A stretch of DNA of 64,000 nt from Sphingobium algorifonticola (GTDB taxonomy: Bacteria; Pseudomonadota; Alphaproteobacteria; Sphingomonadales; Sphingomonadaceae): contig NZ_RZUL01000002.1 in the NCBI RefSeq assembly GCF_004005485.1, forward strand, positions 372,001 through 436,000. The letters run 5' to 3'. A program made the translations under genes and the position numbers. Below the pieces are notes generated by a model, which was not told the DNA's origin, did not search any database, and saw nothing but the letters and a program-made list of their open reading frames with translations. Position 1 is the stretch's first letter; every line of letters starts with the position of its first letter. Of the stretch, positions 54,318 through 62,889 are shown in pieces.

Positions 54318-56588
54318 TCACTGATATCTGAAGCTCAAGCGAAGGCCGTAGAAACGGGGCTGCTCATAGCTTGTAATCAGCGTCTGGGACCCGAATGCGC
54401 CGTAATTCAGCACAGCCTCGTTGGTCAGGTTGGTGACAAAGCCCTCCAGAGTGAGGCGATCATCCAGCGTCGTATAGCCAAGCGAGGCATCCACCGTTTG
54501 ATAGGCTGGTTGGCGGTCGATCGGCGTATTGTAGTCGGTGTTGTAGAACCCTCCGGAAAGGACCGCGCTGACACGCGGCGTGATCGTGCCGAAGCCTTCG
54601 ATCCGTGCATCATAGGCCGCGCCCACGGTGAACTTGTAGGATGGTGTGCGCGGGATGCGGTTGCCCCTGAAATCCAGTTGCTGATTGGGATAGAAGCGCG
54701 ACGGCCGCCCGAAGAAACCAAAGTCGGTAAACTTCGCATTCTGCAGCGTGGCAGTCGCATTGAGCGTCAGTTCAGGCACGGGCTTGATGACCGTTTCCGC
54801 CTCAAGACCATAGGCACGTGCCGCACCCGCATTGATGACGGCCGATATCACCGAAGTGCTGGGCGCAGGCAGCGGAAACTGGCTTTGTATCTGCAGGTTC
54901 TTGAAATCATTGTAATAGGCTGACAGGTTCAGTTCGACCTTGTTGTCGAAGAACCGGTTTTTGGAGCCGACTTCATAGGCCGTTACACGTTCCAGGTCGA
55001 AGGTCGGCGACACGCTGCTCACCGTCAGCGACGCAACGTTGAACCCGCCGGAACGGAAGCCTGTCGAAACACTGCCATAAAGCAGATTTTCGCGGGTCAG
55101 GAACAGTTCCGCACCCAGCCGCCAGGTAAATCGCTTGAACGTGTCGCTGTCTTCCGCCGATCCATAATCGGCGAAGCTGTCGAAGGACGCCGCGCTTATC
55201 CCTTTCCTGTCGCGCGTATAGCGTCCACCTGCCGTCAGGCGCAGCGCATCGGTGACATAGAGCGAGGCCTGCGCATAAGCGGCGATCGAATTGGTGCGCA
55301 GGTTGTTCGGCGCGAAAAAGTCATAGCCCGGCGATGTCAGCGAGAACTGGTCGAAATAGCGGTCGCGATAATAGAACAGCCCTGCGACCCAGCTGAATGG
55401 CTTGGTTTCCACTCCGCCGATCTGAAACTCCTGCGTCAGCGTCTTGGTATTGCGATCCTGAAGATATTCGGTGTCCGGCGATCCGACGGCCTCGCCCGTA
55501 TTGGAGCGATATTTGAATGTCTGGTAGCTCGTCACCGAACGCAGAAAGATGCTGTCGTTCGCCCAGCGGATCTGGGCATTTCCGGCATATTCGTTGAGGC
55601 GCGCTCGCGGCTTGAAGGACGATTCCCATTCATAGGGCCCGGTCGAAAGCTGCCGCCCGACGTCAAAGCCGTTAATGTCGGCCACACCGTCTCTGAGCGC
55701 GGTAAAGAATGGCAGCGGCGTACCGCTCAGGCTTCCAAGACCAGTCGCCGGATCGATGATGAGACCACCCTGCTTGTAGCCATAGGCCCCCGCACCGGTC
55801 CCGCCCTCATGCCAGTAGGTGCCGCGCAGGATGACTTCAAGCTGGTCGGTCGGGGTCCAGCGCAACGTTCCACGCAGATAGCCCGTCTTCCTGTCGTAAA
55901 TGTCGTTTCCGGGCACCACCACATTCTTGACATAGGGGTCGCGCGTTTCCGCCATGCCCGCGACACGCAGGCCGAGCGTATCGCTCAACGGCACACTGAC
56001 GAATGCCTTGGTCTGTACACGGTCGTAATTGCCCAGGGTGATGTCGATCCCCGCTTCGGTCTGGTTGCCGGGAACGGCATTCACGATGGAAATGGCACCG
56101 CCGAAGGTGTTGCGCCCGAACAAGGTACCTTGTGGCCCACGCGCGACTTCCACCCGTGCCACATCGACGAAGGGATGGCTGGCCTGAACCGCGAGCGATT
56201 GGTACACGTCGTCGATATAGAAGCCGACGGTCGTGTCGCCGTTACCGTCGACCGCATCGGTGCGTACGCCGCGAATACCCGGGCGGGTATCAAAGCCCGA
56301 CTGGCCAAAGCTCAGCCCCGGCGTAAAGTTCGAAAGCCGCGCAATGTCACGCACGTCGCCCTGAGTCAGGGCCTCCTGTGACAGGGCGGTTATCGCGATC
56401 GGCACATCCTGCAACCGCTCCTCGCGGCGTTGCGCGGTGACGACGATATCGCCCACGCCGCCGGTGCTGTCAGCATCGGCCTGGGCGGTAGCGGCGGGAC
56501 GCGGCGATGCGGAAGTGTCCTGCGCAAGCGCGCCTTGGTTCCAGGCAACAGAGCAGAGTAGCATGGTAAGAAAGTGCGTATTGCGCAT
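54318..56588 (-). CDS. TonB-dependent receptor of cluster B
   Basis: The product is 756 residues with a signal peptide ending GALA|QDTSAS. The plug start is DIVVTAQRREERLQDVPIAI, with FGQSGFDTRPGIRGVRTDAV and VEVARGPQGTLFGRNTFGGA nearly identical to the cluster A receptor. The barrel end is YEQPRFYGLRLSFRYQ. Both receptors were probably derived from one ancestor and recognise related ligands. It lies 48 bases after the NTF2-beta gene on the same strand. Confidence 0.95.
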   Translation of the reverse strand: MRNTHFLTMLLCSVAWNQGALAQDTSASPRPAATAQADADSTGGVGDIVVTAQRREERLQDVPIAITALSQEALTQGDVRDIARLSNFTPGLSFGQSGFDTRPGIRGVRTDAVDGNGDTTVGFYIDDVYQSLAVQASHPFVDVARVEVARGPQGTLFGRNTFGGAISIVNAVPGNQTEAGIDITLGNYDRVQTKAFVSVPLSDTLGLRVAGMAETRDPYVKNVVVPGNDIYDRKTGYLRGTLRWTPTDQLEVILRGTYWHEGGTGAGAYGYKQGGLIIDPATGLGSLSGTPLPFFTALRDGVADINGFDVGRQLSTGPYEWESSFKPRARLNEYAGNAQIRWANDSIFLRSVTSYQTFKYRSNTGEAVGSPDTEYLQDRNTKTLTQEFQIGGVETKPFSWVAGLFYYRDRYFDQFSLTSPGYDFFAPNNLRTNSIAAYAQASLYVTDALRLTAGGRYTRDRKGISAASFDSFADYGSAEDSDTFKRFTWRLGAELFLTRENLLYGSVSTGFRSGGFNVASLTVSSVSPTFDLERVTAYEVGSKNRFFDNKVELNLSAYYNDFKNLQIQSQFPLPAPSTSVISAVINAGAARAYGLEAETVIKPVPELTLNATATLQNAKFTDFGFFGRPSRFYPNQQLDFRGNRIPRTPSYKFTVGAAYDARIEGFGTITPRVSAVLSGGFYNTDYNTPIDRQPAYQTVDASLGYTTLDDRLTLEGFVTNLTNEAVLNYGAFGSQTLITSYEQPRFYGLRLSFRYQ

Positions 56589-56636
56589 GGCCGTCGTCCC
56601 CTTTTTGGCAGATAGTCTGATTGTCGCGATATTTCC

Positions 56637-57878
56637 CTAGATTGGCTCGCTGGCCATGATCTGCTGGAGCAGGTCGAACTCGTTGAACATCATCCACTCT
56701 TCGCGGATGCGTCCGCCCTGAATGCGATATTGGTTGATGCCCCAGATGCGGCATTGCCGTCCGGTTGGCTGTCCGTAGACGCCAAAGCCGCGATGCGTGC
56801 CCACGGCGGACCAGCGAAGCGAGGCGAGATACCCCTCCTCTTCATTGCCCATCCAATAGACTTCCTCGACCTGGGTGGCGATATCCGGGAACATCGCGAT
56901 CAGGCTCAATATGAAGCTCTTGTAGGCGGAAAGGCCGCGAAGCTCCCGGTCGGTCGGCCCGTGAAAGGCAAGCCGGGGATCATAGAGGCGATCGAGGGCC
57001 GCCATGTTCCGCCAGTTCCATACGTGATGATGGCTGTGGCGCAGCTCACCCTCTATGTCGAAGCCGGATGTCTTGGCGAGCGCCATCTGCCGCGGCTTGC
57101 CTTGGCCCTGCAACCTTGTGCCTTCTGCGGGCTGAACGCGCGGCCCGCCTTCCCGCACGCGCATGTCGCCGAACTCGCGAGCCTTGTCGAACAGGTTATA
57201 GCCCATCTGCTGCAGCATCGCGGACTGATTGTAGATGACCCATTCCTCATGGATCTCGTTCGCCTCTGCCAGACAATTGGCAATGCACCACAGGTTGATG
57301 CGCTTGCCTGTCGGCGGCCCGAAGCGGCTGTACCCGGTGTTGGTGCCGGTGATGACCGTGCGGTGTGAGGTAAAGAACCCGGTATCCTCGTTGCCGGCCC
57401 AGATGATTTCGTCCGCGTACAGGCGAATATCGGGAAAGGCATTGATCGTGTGAACCGTGTCCGCAACGATCTTGTCGCGGCCATATTGCAGCCCCGCATC
57501 GTCCTGCACACGGCAATTGTGCCGATAGGTGTCGTAAATGTAGCCGATGTCCTTTTCTTCCCATATCCGATGGGTGATGCGGACAATGTAATCTATGATG
57601 TCGACATATTGGTCCTCGAAGCCGCGCATCGGCTGGCGCCGGGCAACATCGGGCACGGCGAGCATTTTGTCGGTGCCGCCGCGCAACGCATCGCGCAGGG
57701 AAATGGCATAGTCATGCGGCATGGCGGACAATGGAACACGCAACGTTCCGTCAGAATTATCTGCCTTGCCAGCCGCGCTACCCGCCGCCTTGTTCGTTCC
57801 GATCGGCGTCGGATGCGTATCGGCCGACAAGCCTTTCTCTGTGCGCTGCTTGAACATTGCCGCATCCGTATCGGCCAT
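56637..57878 (-). CDS. Tandem SnoaL/NTF2-like protein, type beta (cluster B)
   Basis: The product is 413 residues. After an N-terminal extension of about 85 residues, the first NTF2-like domain (YVDIIDYIVRITHRIWEEKD; GFFTSHRTVITGTNTGYSRF; EEWVIYNQS) and the second (ASLRWSAVGTHRGFGVYGQP; REEWMMFNEFDLLQQI) align with the protein at 34663-35736. It leads the leftward cluster B operon toward the TonB and MFS genes and is divergent from the interrupted NTF2-alpha gene. The catalytic activity is unknown. Confidence 0.82.
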   Translation of the reverse strand: MADTDAAMFKQRTEKGLSADTHPTPIGTNKAAGSAAGKADNSDGTLRVPLSAMPHDYAISLRDALRGGTDKMLAVPDVARRQPMRGFEDQYVDIIDYIVRITHRIWEEKDIGYIYDTYRHNCRVQDDAGLQYGRDKIVADTVHTINAFPDIRLYADEIIWAGNEDTGFFTSHRTVITGTNTGYSRFGPPTGKRINLWCIANCLAEANEIHEEWVIYNQSAMLQQMGYNLFDKAREFGDMRVREGGPRVQPAEGTRLQGQGKPRQMALAKTSGFDIEGELRHSHHHVWNWRNMAALDRLYDPRLAFHGPTDRELRGLSAYKSFILSLIAMFPDIATQVEEVYWMGNEEEGYLASLRWSAVGTHRGFGVYGQPTGRQCRIWGINQYRIQGGRIREEWMMFNEFDLLQQIMASEPI

Positions 57879-58012
57879 ACTCAGTTCCTCAATCCGTGTT
57901 TTTCCATATTTTGGAGAAAAACATAATTCATGAGGGAGCGCAAGTGCCTGTTTTAGAATTATTTCAGTAAATTTTGTCTATATTTTTCAATAGAATTGAG
58001 GATTTTTTCAGA

Positions 58013-58040
58013 TTCAGGAACCGCTTGCTCTTCTCCTGAA
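58013..58040. promoter_or_regulatory. Inverted repeat in the cluster B divergent promoter
   Basis: TTCAGGA and TCCTGAA are 14 bases apart in an AT-rich gap between the divergent NTF2 genes. It does not match the cluster A operator. It may be a regulator site; the evidence is weak. Confidence 0.25.
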
Positions 58041-58944
58041 TGTGGTTATTTTACCAAAGTTACAGGAACGCACTCTGGAGAAAATGATGCTGAGCCACTC
58101 GCCTGGCGATACAAAACGTCAGATCATGACATGTCTGCGCCAGCTTGCGCGCGCCACGCCTTCAGAACTGAAAGCCGTCGCCAGCACGTTTTTCGCGCCC
58201 GACGTGGCCTATATTGCCGGCTGTCCCGTAAACCAGATGCACGGGCTGGACGAGGTGGTGGAACGGCATCTCGCGCCGATGAAGTCGGCGATGCCCGACC
58301 TTGAGCGCCGGGACGACATCCTGATGAGCGGCCACTGGAACGGTGGCGACTGGATTTCCGCCACAGGCTATTATTATGGTACGCTGACAGGCGAGTGGTT
58401 CGGCCTGCGGCCCAGCCAGAGCTGGCTCTATGTGCGCTTCGGTGAGTTCTACCGGATCGAGAACGGCCGCATAGTCGATGCCTATGTCATTTTCGACTGG
58501 ATCGACGTGTTTCGGCAACTGGGCATCAACCCGCTTCGTCCCGCACTGGGTGTAGAGGGCCTGTGTCCGCCCCCGCTGGCACAGGATGGTCTGGTCCTGT
58601 ACGATGCCGACCCGGCGGAATCGGTGCAAAGCCTCAAACTGGTCGAAGCCATGATCTTCGAGGGCATGTGGGCCTTTGACGGCATCAATCACGAAACGAT
58701 GCGCTTCCATGATTTCTGGACGCCCGACATGATGTGGTATGGTCCTGGCGGCATCGGCACCACGCGCGGCATCGACAATTTCTATCGCTATCATGAAGGG
58801 CCGTTCAATGAGGCCTGGCCCGATTTCAAGGGCGGCAATCATGTCGCGCGCTTCGGCGACGGGCCTTTCACCTGCTCCACCGGCTGGCCCAGCATCCGCG
58901 CAACGCACACGGGCGGCGATTTCCTGGGTCTGGCACCGTCGGGC

Positions 58945-58952
58945 AAACCGAT
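58945..58952 (+). repeat. Left target-site duplication
   Basis: AAACCGAT, immediately outside the left terminal repeat. Confidence 0.93.
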
Positions 58953-58977
58953 GGGTTCTATATACGTGCTTGACCCA
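58953..58977 (+). repeat. Left terminal inverted repeat of the transposon
   Basis: Begins GGGTTCTATATAC and ends TGCTTGACCCA; matches the reverse complement of the right end at 21 of 25 positions. Confidence 0.92.
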
Positions 58978-58992
58978 GATTGATGATGGCAT

Positions 58993-59205
58993 TTAGTCAA
59001 TTGTGTCGATCCAGCGCCAAGCGGCCCCAAAAATGGTGATGGCGATTATCGCTAACCCAAGCTGAAAGATGCCTCGAACATCACCATACTTATCGAGCAA
59101 GATCACGTCAGGCACCACGGCTATGATGCCTTTTACAACAACGACAGCCGCCAACGCGCTGCCACAGGCACCCGCCACGCTTCGTTTAAAATCCTGATTG
59201 GTCAT
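58993..59205 (-). CDS. Small membrane protein carried by the transposon
   Basis: The product is 70 residues with two hydrophobic segments, GSALAAVVVVKGIIAVVPDV and FQLGLAIIAITIFGAAWRWI. GGGAGAG lies just upstream of the ATG. No family is recognised. It lies just inside the left terminal repeat, downstream of the hypothetical passenger gene but behind that gene's terminator, so it has its own promoter or depends on read-through. Confidence 0.5.
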   Translation of the reverse strand: MTNQDFKRSVAGACGSALAAVVVVKGIIAVVPDVILLDKYGDVRGIFQLGLAIIAITIFGAAWRWIDTID

Positions 59206-59238
59206 GGGCCTCTCCCGTTAGAGGTCAATTATCACAAA

Positions 59239-59267
59239 AAAAGCCCGGCGGGTTAGGCCGGGCTTTT
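59239..59267 (-). terminator. Terminator of the passenger gene
   Basis: The arms AAAAGCCCGGC / GCCGGGCTTTT have a 7-base loop. On the minus strand the stem is followed by TTTTTTTGTG. Confidence 0.85.
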
Positions 59268-59270
59268 CAA

Positions 59271-60224
59271 TCAGTCGTCCTTCTGCTTGCCATCGTCACC
59301 CTCCGGCAACAACGGCATTAACTTAGCAAGCCGCGAGATGAGCTCAGTAAGATGCCACTGGCTCGTAATCTTCGTATTGATCGTAACACTATCAAAGTCG
59401 AACACTGGCTTAAGGTCGTTAGTCGATGTGGCGACCTTCGCTTGCTCAAGAGGAAGGGTCGGCGGTTTGCGATCCTGACCATCCGGATGGTCAACGATTT
59501 TTACTTGTTCCATAGAATATCCCGTCTCGGTTCCCTCGACAAAGAACCAAGCGCCATCGGGCGTGGTGGCTCGTACGCGAACTGGTTTCGCGAACTGAAG
59601 CTGCCCTCCCACCTCGACTTCCACAAAATCACCTACGCTTGGTTTGGGCGTATCTACCATGTCTGGCTTACGCTGTGAACCGTTCTCGTCGGGCTTTTGC
59701 GTCGGCTTATCCATCCCGGCATACATAAATGACGAAATGAAGTTGGCCACTGCGGCTTCAGCCCCCTGCTGATTGAAGCCCTTCTCGGATACCAGCCAAT
59801 ATTCCATTACCGTCTTGTCGGGGAGGATGGGGCCATATGTGTCATAGAGCTCCGCGAAAACAGGCGGCTCAATCACAGCTTGCGCCATCGCTCGCTCACG
59901 ATCAGGTGACCCCGGACGCTTGTCTAGCGCAATCCTGCGAGCCAAATCTGTTAGCTGGACTCGCCTGTCGGTCCCTTTCCCAACGTATTCCACTAGTCCG
60001 TATGAATTTAGCGCGGCCATCGTCTGTCGAGCACCACTGCTCTTTGGAGCGTAATTCCACAGCTTGTAAAAGGTTTCAGGAGAGAGTTTCGTTCTCTCCG
60101 CACCTTTTGCGGTGATCTCGAAGACCCGATCGAGCGCTCTCTGCAAATCTATGAAGGGGTAGCTTGGCCCCCTGCCAACGGTGAGCTTTAGATCGTCACC
60201 AGCGTCGATATCATCAGCCATCAC
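59271..60224 (-). CDS. Transposon passenger: hypothetical protein with winged-helix-like N-terminus
   Basis: The product is 317 residues. The N-terminal part (about 15-105) LQRALDRVFEITAKGAERTK, ALNSYGLVEYVGKGTDRRVQ and LTDLARRIALDK reads like a winged-helix/MarR-like domain. The middle (about 110-170) is helical, followed by a Pro/Lys-rich linker and a beta-rich stretch with VGDFVEVEVGGQLQFAKPVR. No characterised family was recognised. Codon use is AT-richer than the chromosome. A palindrome sits upstream of its start, which could be its own operator. It is the main passenger gene and could be a regulator or a defence-related protein; nothing shows which. Confidence 0.6.
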   Translation of the reverse strand: MMADDIDAGDDLKLTVGRGPSYPFIDLQRALDRVFEITAKGAERTKLSPETFYKLWNYAPKSSGARQTMAALNSYGLVEYVGKGTDRRVQLTDLARRIALDKRPGSPDRERAMAQAVIEPPVFAELYDTYGPILPDKTVMEYWLVSEKGFNQQGAEAAVANFISSFMYAGMDKPTQKPDENGSQRKPDMVDTPKPSVGDFVEVEVGGQLQFAKPVRVRATTPDGAWFFVEGTETGYSMEQVKIVDHPDGQDRKPPTLPLEQAKVATSTNDLKPVFDFDSVTINTKITSQWHLTELISRLAKLMPLLPEGDDGKQKDD

Positions 60225-60259
60225 ATAACCCTCTCAAGTGTCGATGGATACAATAAGCC

Positions 60260-60285
60260 TTTTTCTAGTAATATGTCTAGAAAAA
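60260..60285. promoter_or_regulatory. Palindrome upstream of the passenger gene
   Basis: TTTTTCTAG and CTAGAAAAA are spaced by eight bases, 36 bases upstream of the passenger ATG. It is a candidate operator. Confidence 0.45.
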
Positions 60286-60571
60286 AGCCCTTCATGCCTT
60301 TTTTGGGCTCTTCGGCAAATTATGCCTCTTGCCACATGCTTGGTAGGTCGTTAAGCAATACGACGTCGGACTGAACGAAAGCCGACCCGGAGATCGTGTT
60401 TGATGTGATAGTGGAACGGACACCGCGACCAACGAAAGGCCGCCAGAAACGGAAAAGGCCGGAGCAAAGCCCCGGCCATCCGTAGTTTCAACGGGCGCTA
60501 AGCGCTGCGTTTCCACCGCTGTGACAAGCAAGGAATCGCACGGTTAGCGCCCAAATTCAAGGAAAAAGCAA

Positions 60572-60649
60572 ATGCGCTTCATCCAGGGATATTACCGCAT
60601 CAGGCGCTGTCGCGTCGAACGTGTGCGGTGCTATTATCGCCGCCGTTAA
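60572..60649 (+). CDS. Putative 25-residue basic peptide gene inside the transposon
   Basis: It reads MRFIQGYYRIRRCRVERVRC then YYRRR and stops. AAGGA lies about seven bases upstream of the ATG. The composition (nine Arg, four Tyr, two Cys) is striking. A plus-strand terminator lies 48 bases downstream, which supports transcription in this direction. It could be a leader peptide, a micro-protein or chance. Confidence 0.3.
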   Translation: MRFIQGYYRIRRCRVERVRCYYRRR

Positions 60650-60658
60650 TCCAGAGGA

Positions 60659-60835
60659 TTAGTCACCGCCCTTAGTGGGCTTTTCATCAACACCTAGGGA
60701 TCGCTTCTGCGGTCCCTTTTTTTGTCTCAGCTTCACGTTGTCCGGCAACTCGTCGGGATCGACGCCTATGAACCTTTCGAGCGCTTCGGCGAGCGGCATG
60801 TCCAGCCCAAGGGGCTTCTCTCGCTTGCCGCTCAT
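60659..60835 (-). CDS. Small charged protein coupled to the IS1595 transposase
   Basis: The product is 58 residues (MSGKREKPLGLDMPLAEALE...LPDNVKLRQKKGPQKRS). The ATG overlaps the transposase stop by four bases, so both are made from one mRNA. It has an amphipathic N-terminal part and a basic tail. Small frames in this position are seen in some IS1595 relatives; the function is unknown. Confidence 0.55.
   Translation of the reverse strand: MSGKREKPLGLDMPLAEALERFIGVDPDELPDNVKLRQKKGPQKRSLGVDEKPTKGGD
60697..60723 (+). terminator. Plus-strand terminator within the transposon
   Basis: GGGATCGC, TTCT loop, GCGGTCCC (one G-T pair), then seven T. It overlaps the leftward small gene, so it must serve a rightward transcript. 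Confidence 0.7.
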
Positions 60836-61806
60836 GCCTTCAAAGCCTTGTAGGTGAGGCGTCCGGCGGTCTGCGCGAGAAGGGCGTTCACGCGGTCGCC
60901 TTCGCCCATGCTGCGGAGATTGAAGCGCCATGTCATCTCGCCAAGGTAGGCGTTCAGGTGCTTGGGCGAAAGGAAATGGTGAGTGCCGATGATTTGACGC
61001 TTGAACAACGCCCAAACACTCTCAATCCCGTTAGTGTGCAGGATATAGTGGCGCACATACTCGCCAGCGCTGTGGTTTACGCGGTGGTGATTGTAGGCGT
61101 CGGACAGGCCGACGAACGCGCCATGCTCATCGGTCATCAGGTTAGCGCCCGACTTCACATTGTCACGGATGACGGTCTGGACGGCCTTGGCGCTCAGGTT
61201 CGGCGTGGTGCCGGTGCGCAATTCGCCGTCGCGTTCCAACATACCAAGAACGGCAACCTTACCTTTGCCACCTTGTTTGCCGCCGGTGCGCTGATGAGCG
61301 TGCTTATTCTTCTCTTTGCCGCCGATGAAAGTTTCGTCGGCTTCTACAATGCCGTCCAGCGGGCGGTTGAAAGACTGGGTTTTGATCGCATAGCGCAAGC
61401 GGTGGGTCATGAACCAAGCCGTCTTTTGCGTAACGCCGATATCCTTGGCGAGTTGGGTGCTGGCGATGCCTTTCTTGTGCGATGTGATAAGCCAGATCGC
61501 CAGCATCCACGAGCGCAGCGGGATTTTGCTGTCTTCAAAGATCGTGCCGACCTTTATGGAGAAGCGCTTGCGGCAGGCATAGCACTTGTAGGTGTTGGTC
61601 GGAGTTTTAACCTGATTTTCGCCAGCGCCAACAACGCGATTCATGCGCCCAATACGGTTGGCGTCCGCATTTTTGCAGAGCGGACAAAAAGCACCGTTTT
61701 TCCAGCGGATCGCCGTAAAATGGTCGATCGCGGCCTGTTCGTCGGGGATTACGGCCATCATCTGAAGGATGGTGTCAAACTGCTGAATGGCGGGTTTCTT
61801 GCTCAT
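60832..61806 (-). CDS. IS1595-family transposase
   Basis: The product is 324 residues. An N-terminal zinc ribbon (AFCPLCKNAD; YKCYACRKRFSIKVGTIFED) and helix-turn-helix (STQLAKDIGVTQKTAWFMTH) precede an ISXO2-like DDE domain. Catalytic residues are in GIVEADETFIGG, LMTDEHGAF and TNGIESVWALFKR. It looks intact. It starts about 50 bases inside the right end of the element. Confidence 0.96.
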   Translation of the reverse strand: MSKKPAIQQFDTILQMMAVIPDEQAAIDHFTAIRWKNGAFCPLCKNADANRIGRMNRVVGAGENQVKTPTNTYKCYACRKRFSIKVGTIFEDSKIPLRSWMLAIWLITSHKKGIASTQLAKDIGVTQKTAWFMTHRLRYAIKTQSFNRPLDGIVEADETFIGGKEKNKHAHQRTGGKQGGKGKVAVLGMLERDGELRTGTTPNLSAKAVQTVIRDNVKSGANLMTDEHGAFVGLSDAYNHHRVNHSAGEYVRHYILHTNGIESVWALFKRQIIGTHHFLSPKHLNAYLGEMTWRFNLRSMGEGDRVNALLAQTAGRLTYKALKA

Positions 61807-61833
61807 GCAGCCTGATTAGCACGCTCCCCGCCT

Positions 61834-61858
61834 TGGGTCAAGCATGTATATAAGTCCC
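61834..61858 (-). repeat. Right terminal inverted repeat of the transposon
   Basis: Read on the minus strand it begins GGGACTTATATAC and ends TGCTTGACCCA. Confidence 0.92.
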
Positions 61859-61866
61859 AAACCGAT
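61859..61866 (+). repeat. Right target-site duplication
   Basis: AAACCGAT, identical to the left copy. Confidence 0.93.
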
Positions 61867-62016
61867 CACGATGCGGGTCATGGACTGGTGGCGGCGGGAC
61901 GGCGACCGGCTTTCGGAAAACTGGATTTTCATCGATCTTCCGGACCTCTTCCGGCAACTCGACCGAGATATTTTTGCTGAAGCGCGTGAACGCCAGCGGC
62001 CGATCGGGTGAGCGCC

Positions 62017-62889
62017 TCAGCCCGCCCGTCGCATCGGCAATGACGCCTTGCGTACGGGCTTTTCCAGGCGAGCCGTGCGTCCTTCGATCAATTGCGCGCC
62101 ATAGAGACGGATTTCGGGCGGTCCGCCGGGTTCTTCTATCCGGTGCAGGAGCAAGTCTACAGCCGTGTTCGCCAGCAGGTTCAGCGGCTGGCGCATCGTT
62201 GTGAGCTGATAGGACGGCAGCAGCGCCGTCTGCGTGCCGTCGATGCCGACAATCGATAGATCCCGTGGCACGCGTATCTGAAGATCGCGGGCACGATCCA
62301 GCGCGCCGATCGCCATGGCGTCGTTTACGGCGATAATCGCGGACGGCTTCGGCTTCATGCGCGCGAACAGCGCGTCTATCGCCGCCGCGCCACTGGCATA
62401 GCTGTAATCGCCACGCTCCACTTCGATGGTGAGTGCCCGGCTGCGTTGCAATGTGCCGATTGCGCCGGCCGCCCTTTCCACGCCGACCAGCGAATCATCC
62501 GGCGACGCAATGATGCCGAAACGGCGATGCCCGGCGTCCAGAAGCATCGTTGCCAGCATGTGGCCGCAGGCCGCATGATCGCAGCTGATCGAATCGACGG
62601 TCGGGCCCTGCGCATGGCAATTGTACAGAAGAAGCGGCACGCCCCGTTCCGACGCGCGGGCAATTTCCCGCTCCGATGGTCGTGCCGCCGCAATGACTCC
62701 TGCAACGTCAAGCCGTTCGATCGCGGCCATCGCCATGTCCGCATCATGTTCATGCTCTATGATGTACAGCACGAACTGCATGCCCTTGCCTTGGAGGGCT
62801 GTTGCCAGTTCGGGCAGCAATTCGGGATAGGCCAGTGTCGTAGCGCGGGCAATCACAAGCGCGACAAGAGGAACCGGGGTAGCTGACAT
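62017..62889 (-). pseudogene. LacI-family sensor domain lacking the DNA-binding domain
   Basis: The 290 residues correspond to the effector domain only: VALVIARATTLAYPELLPEL, GVIAAARPSEREIARASERG, AIIAVNDAMAIGALDRARDL and SYQLTTMRQPLNLLANTAVD align with the cluster A regulator after its hinge helix. The usual 60-residue HTH is absent. Upstream in frame there is only a short unrelated peptide and then a stop, and no ribosome site precedes the ATG. It is most likely a 5'-truncated gene, though a DNA-free sensor role cannot be excluded. It ends five bases from the NTF2-alpha stop. Confidence 0.8.

Larger units (their letters stand above)
58953..61858 (-). mobile_element. IS1595-family transposon with passenger genes, 2,906 bp
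   Basis: Bounded by 25-bp inverted terminal repeats starting GGG and flanked by a perfect 8-bp duplication (AAACCGAT), as expected for IS1595. It contains the transposase, a small overlapping gene, a winged-helix-like hypothetical gene, a small membrane protein and a micro-frame, so it is more than a simple IS. The passenger part is AT-richer than the host genes. Its insertion disrupts the NTF2-alpha gene. Confidence 0.93.
58084..62011 (+). pseudogene. Tandem SnoaL/NTF2-like gene, type alpha (cluster B), split by an IS1595-type transposon
   Basis: The 5' part (58084-58952) encodes about 289 residues, including FDWIDVFRQLGINPLRPALG and STGWPSIRATHTGGDFLGLA. The 3' part (61867-62011) encodes ITMRVMDWWRRDGDRLSENW, IFIDLPDLFRQL and stops. 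Joining them after one copy of the 8-bp duplication gives an uninterrupted 337-residue protein that aligns end to end with the 330-residue protein at 32553-33545. As it stands, translation enters the transposon and stops after MGSIYVLDPD, removing core C-terminal strands. GGAG precedes the start. Confidence 0.92.

Noticed and set aside
60292-60531. A 79-codon leftward frame inside the transposon
   Set aside because: No ribosome site, no recognisable domain, and it spans a hairpin (GGCCGG...CCGGCC) that looks like a terminator.
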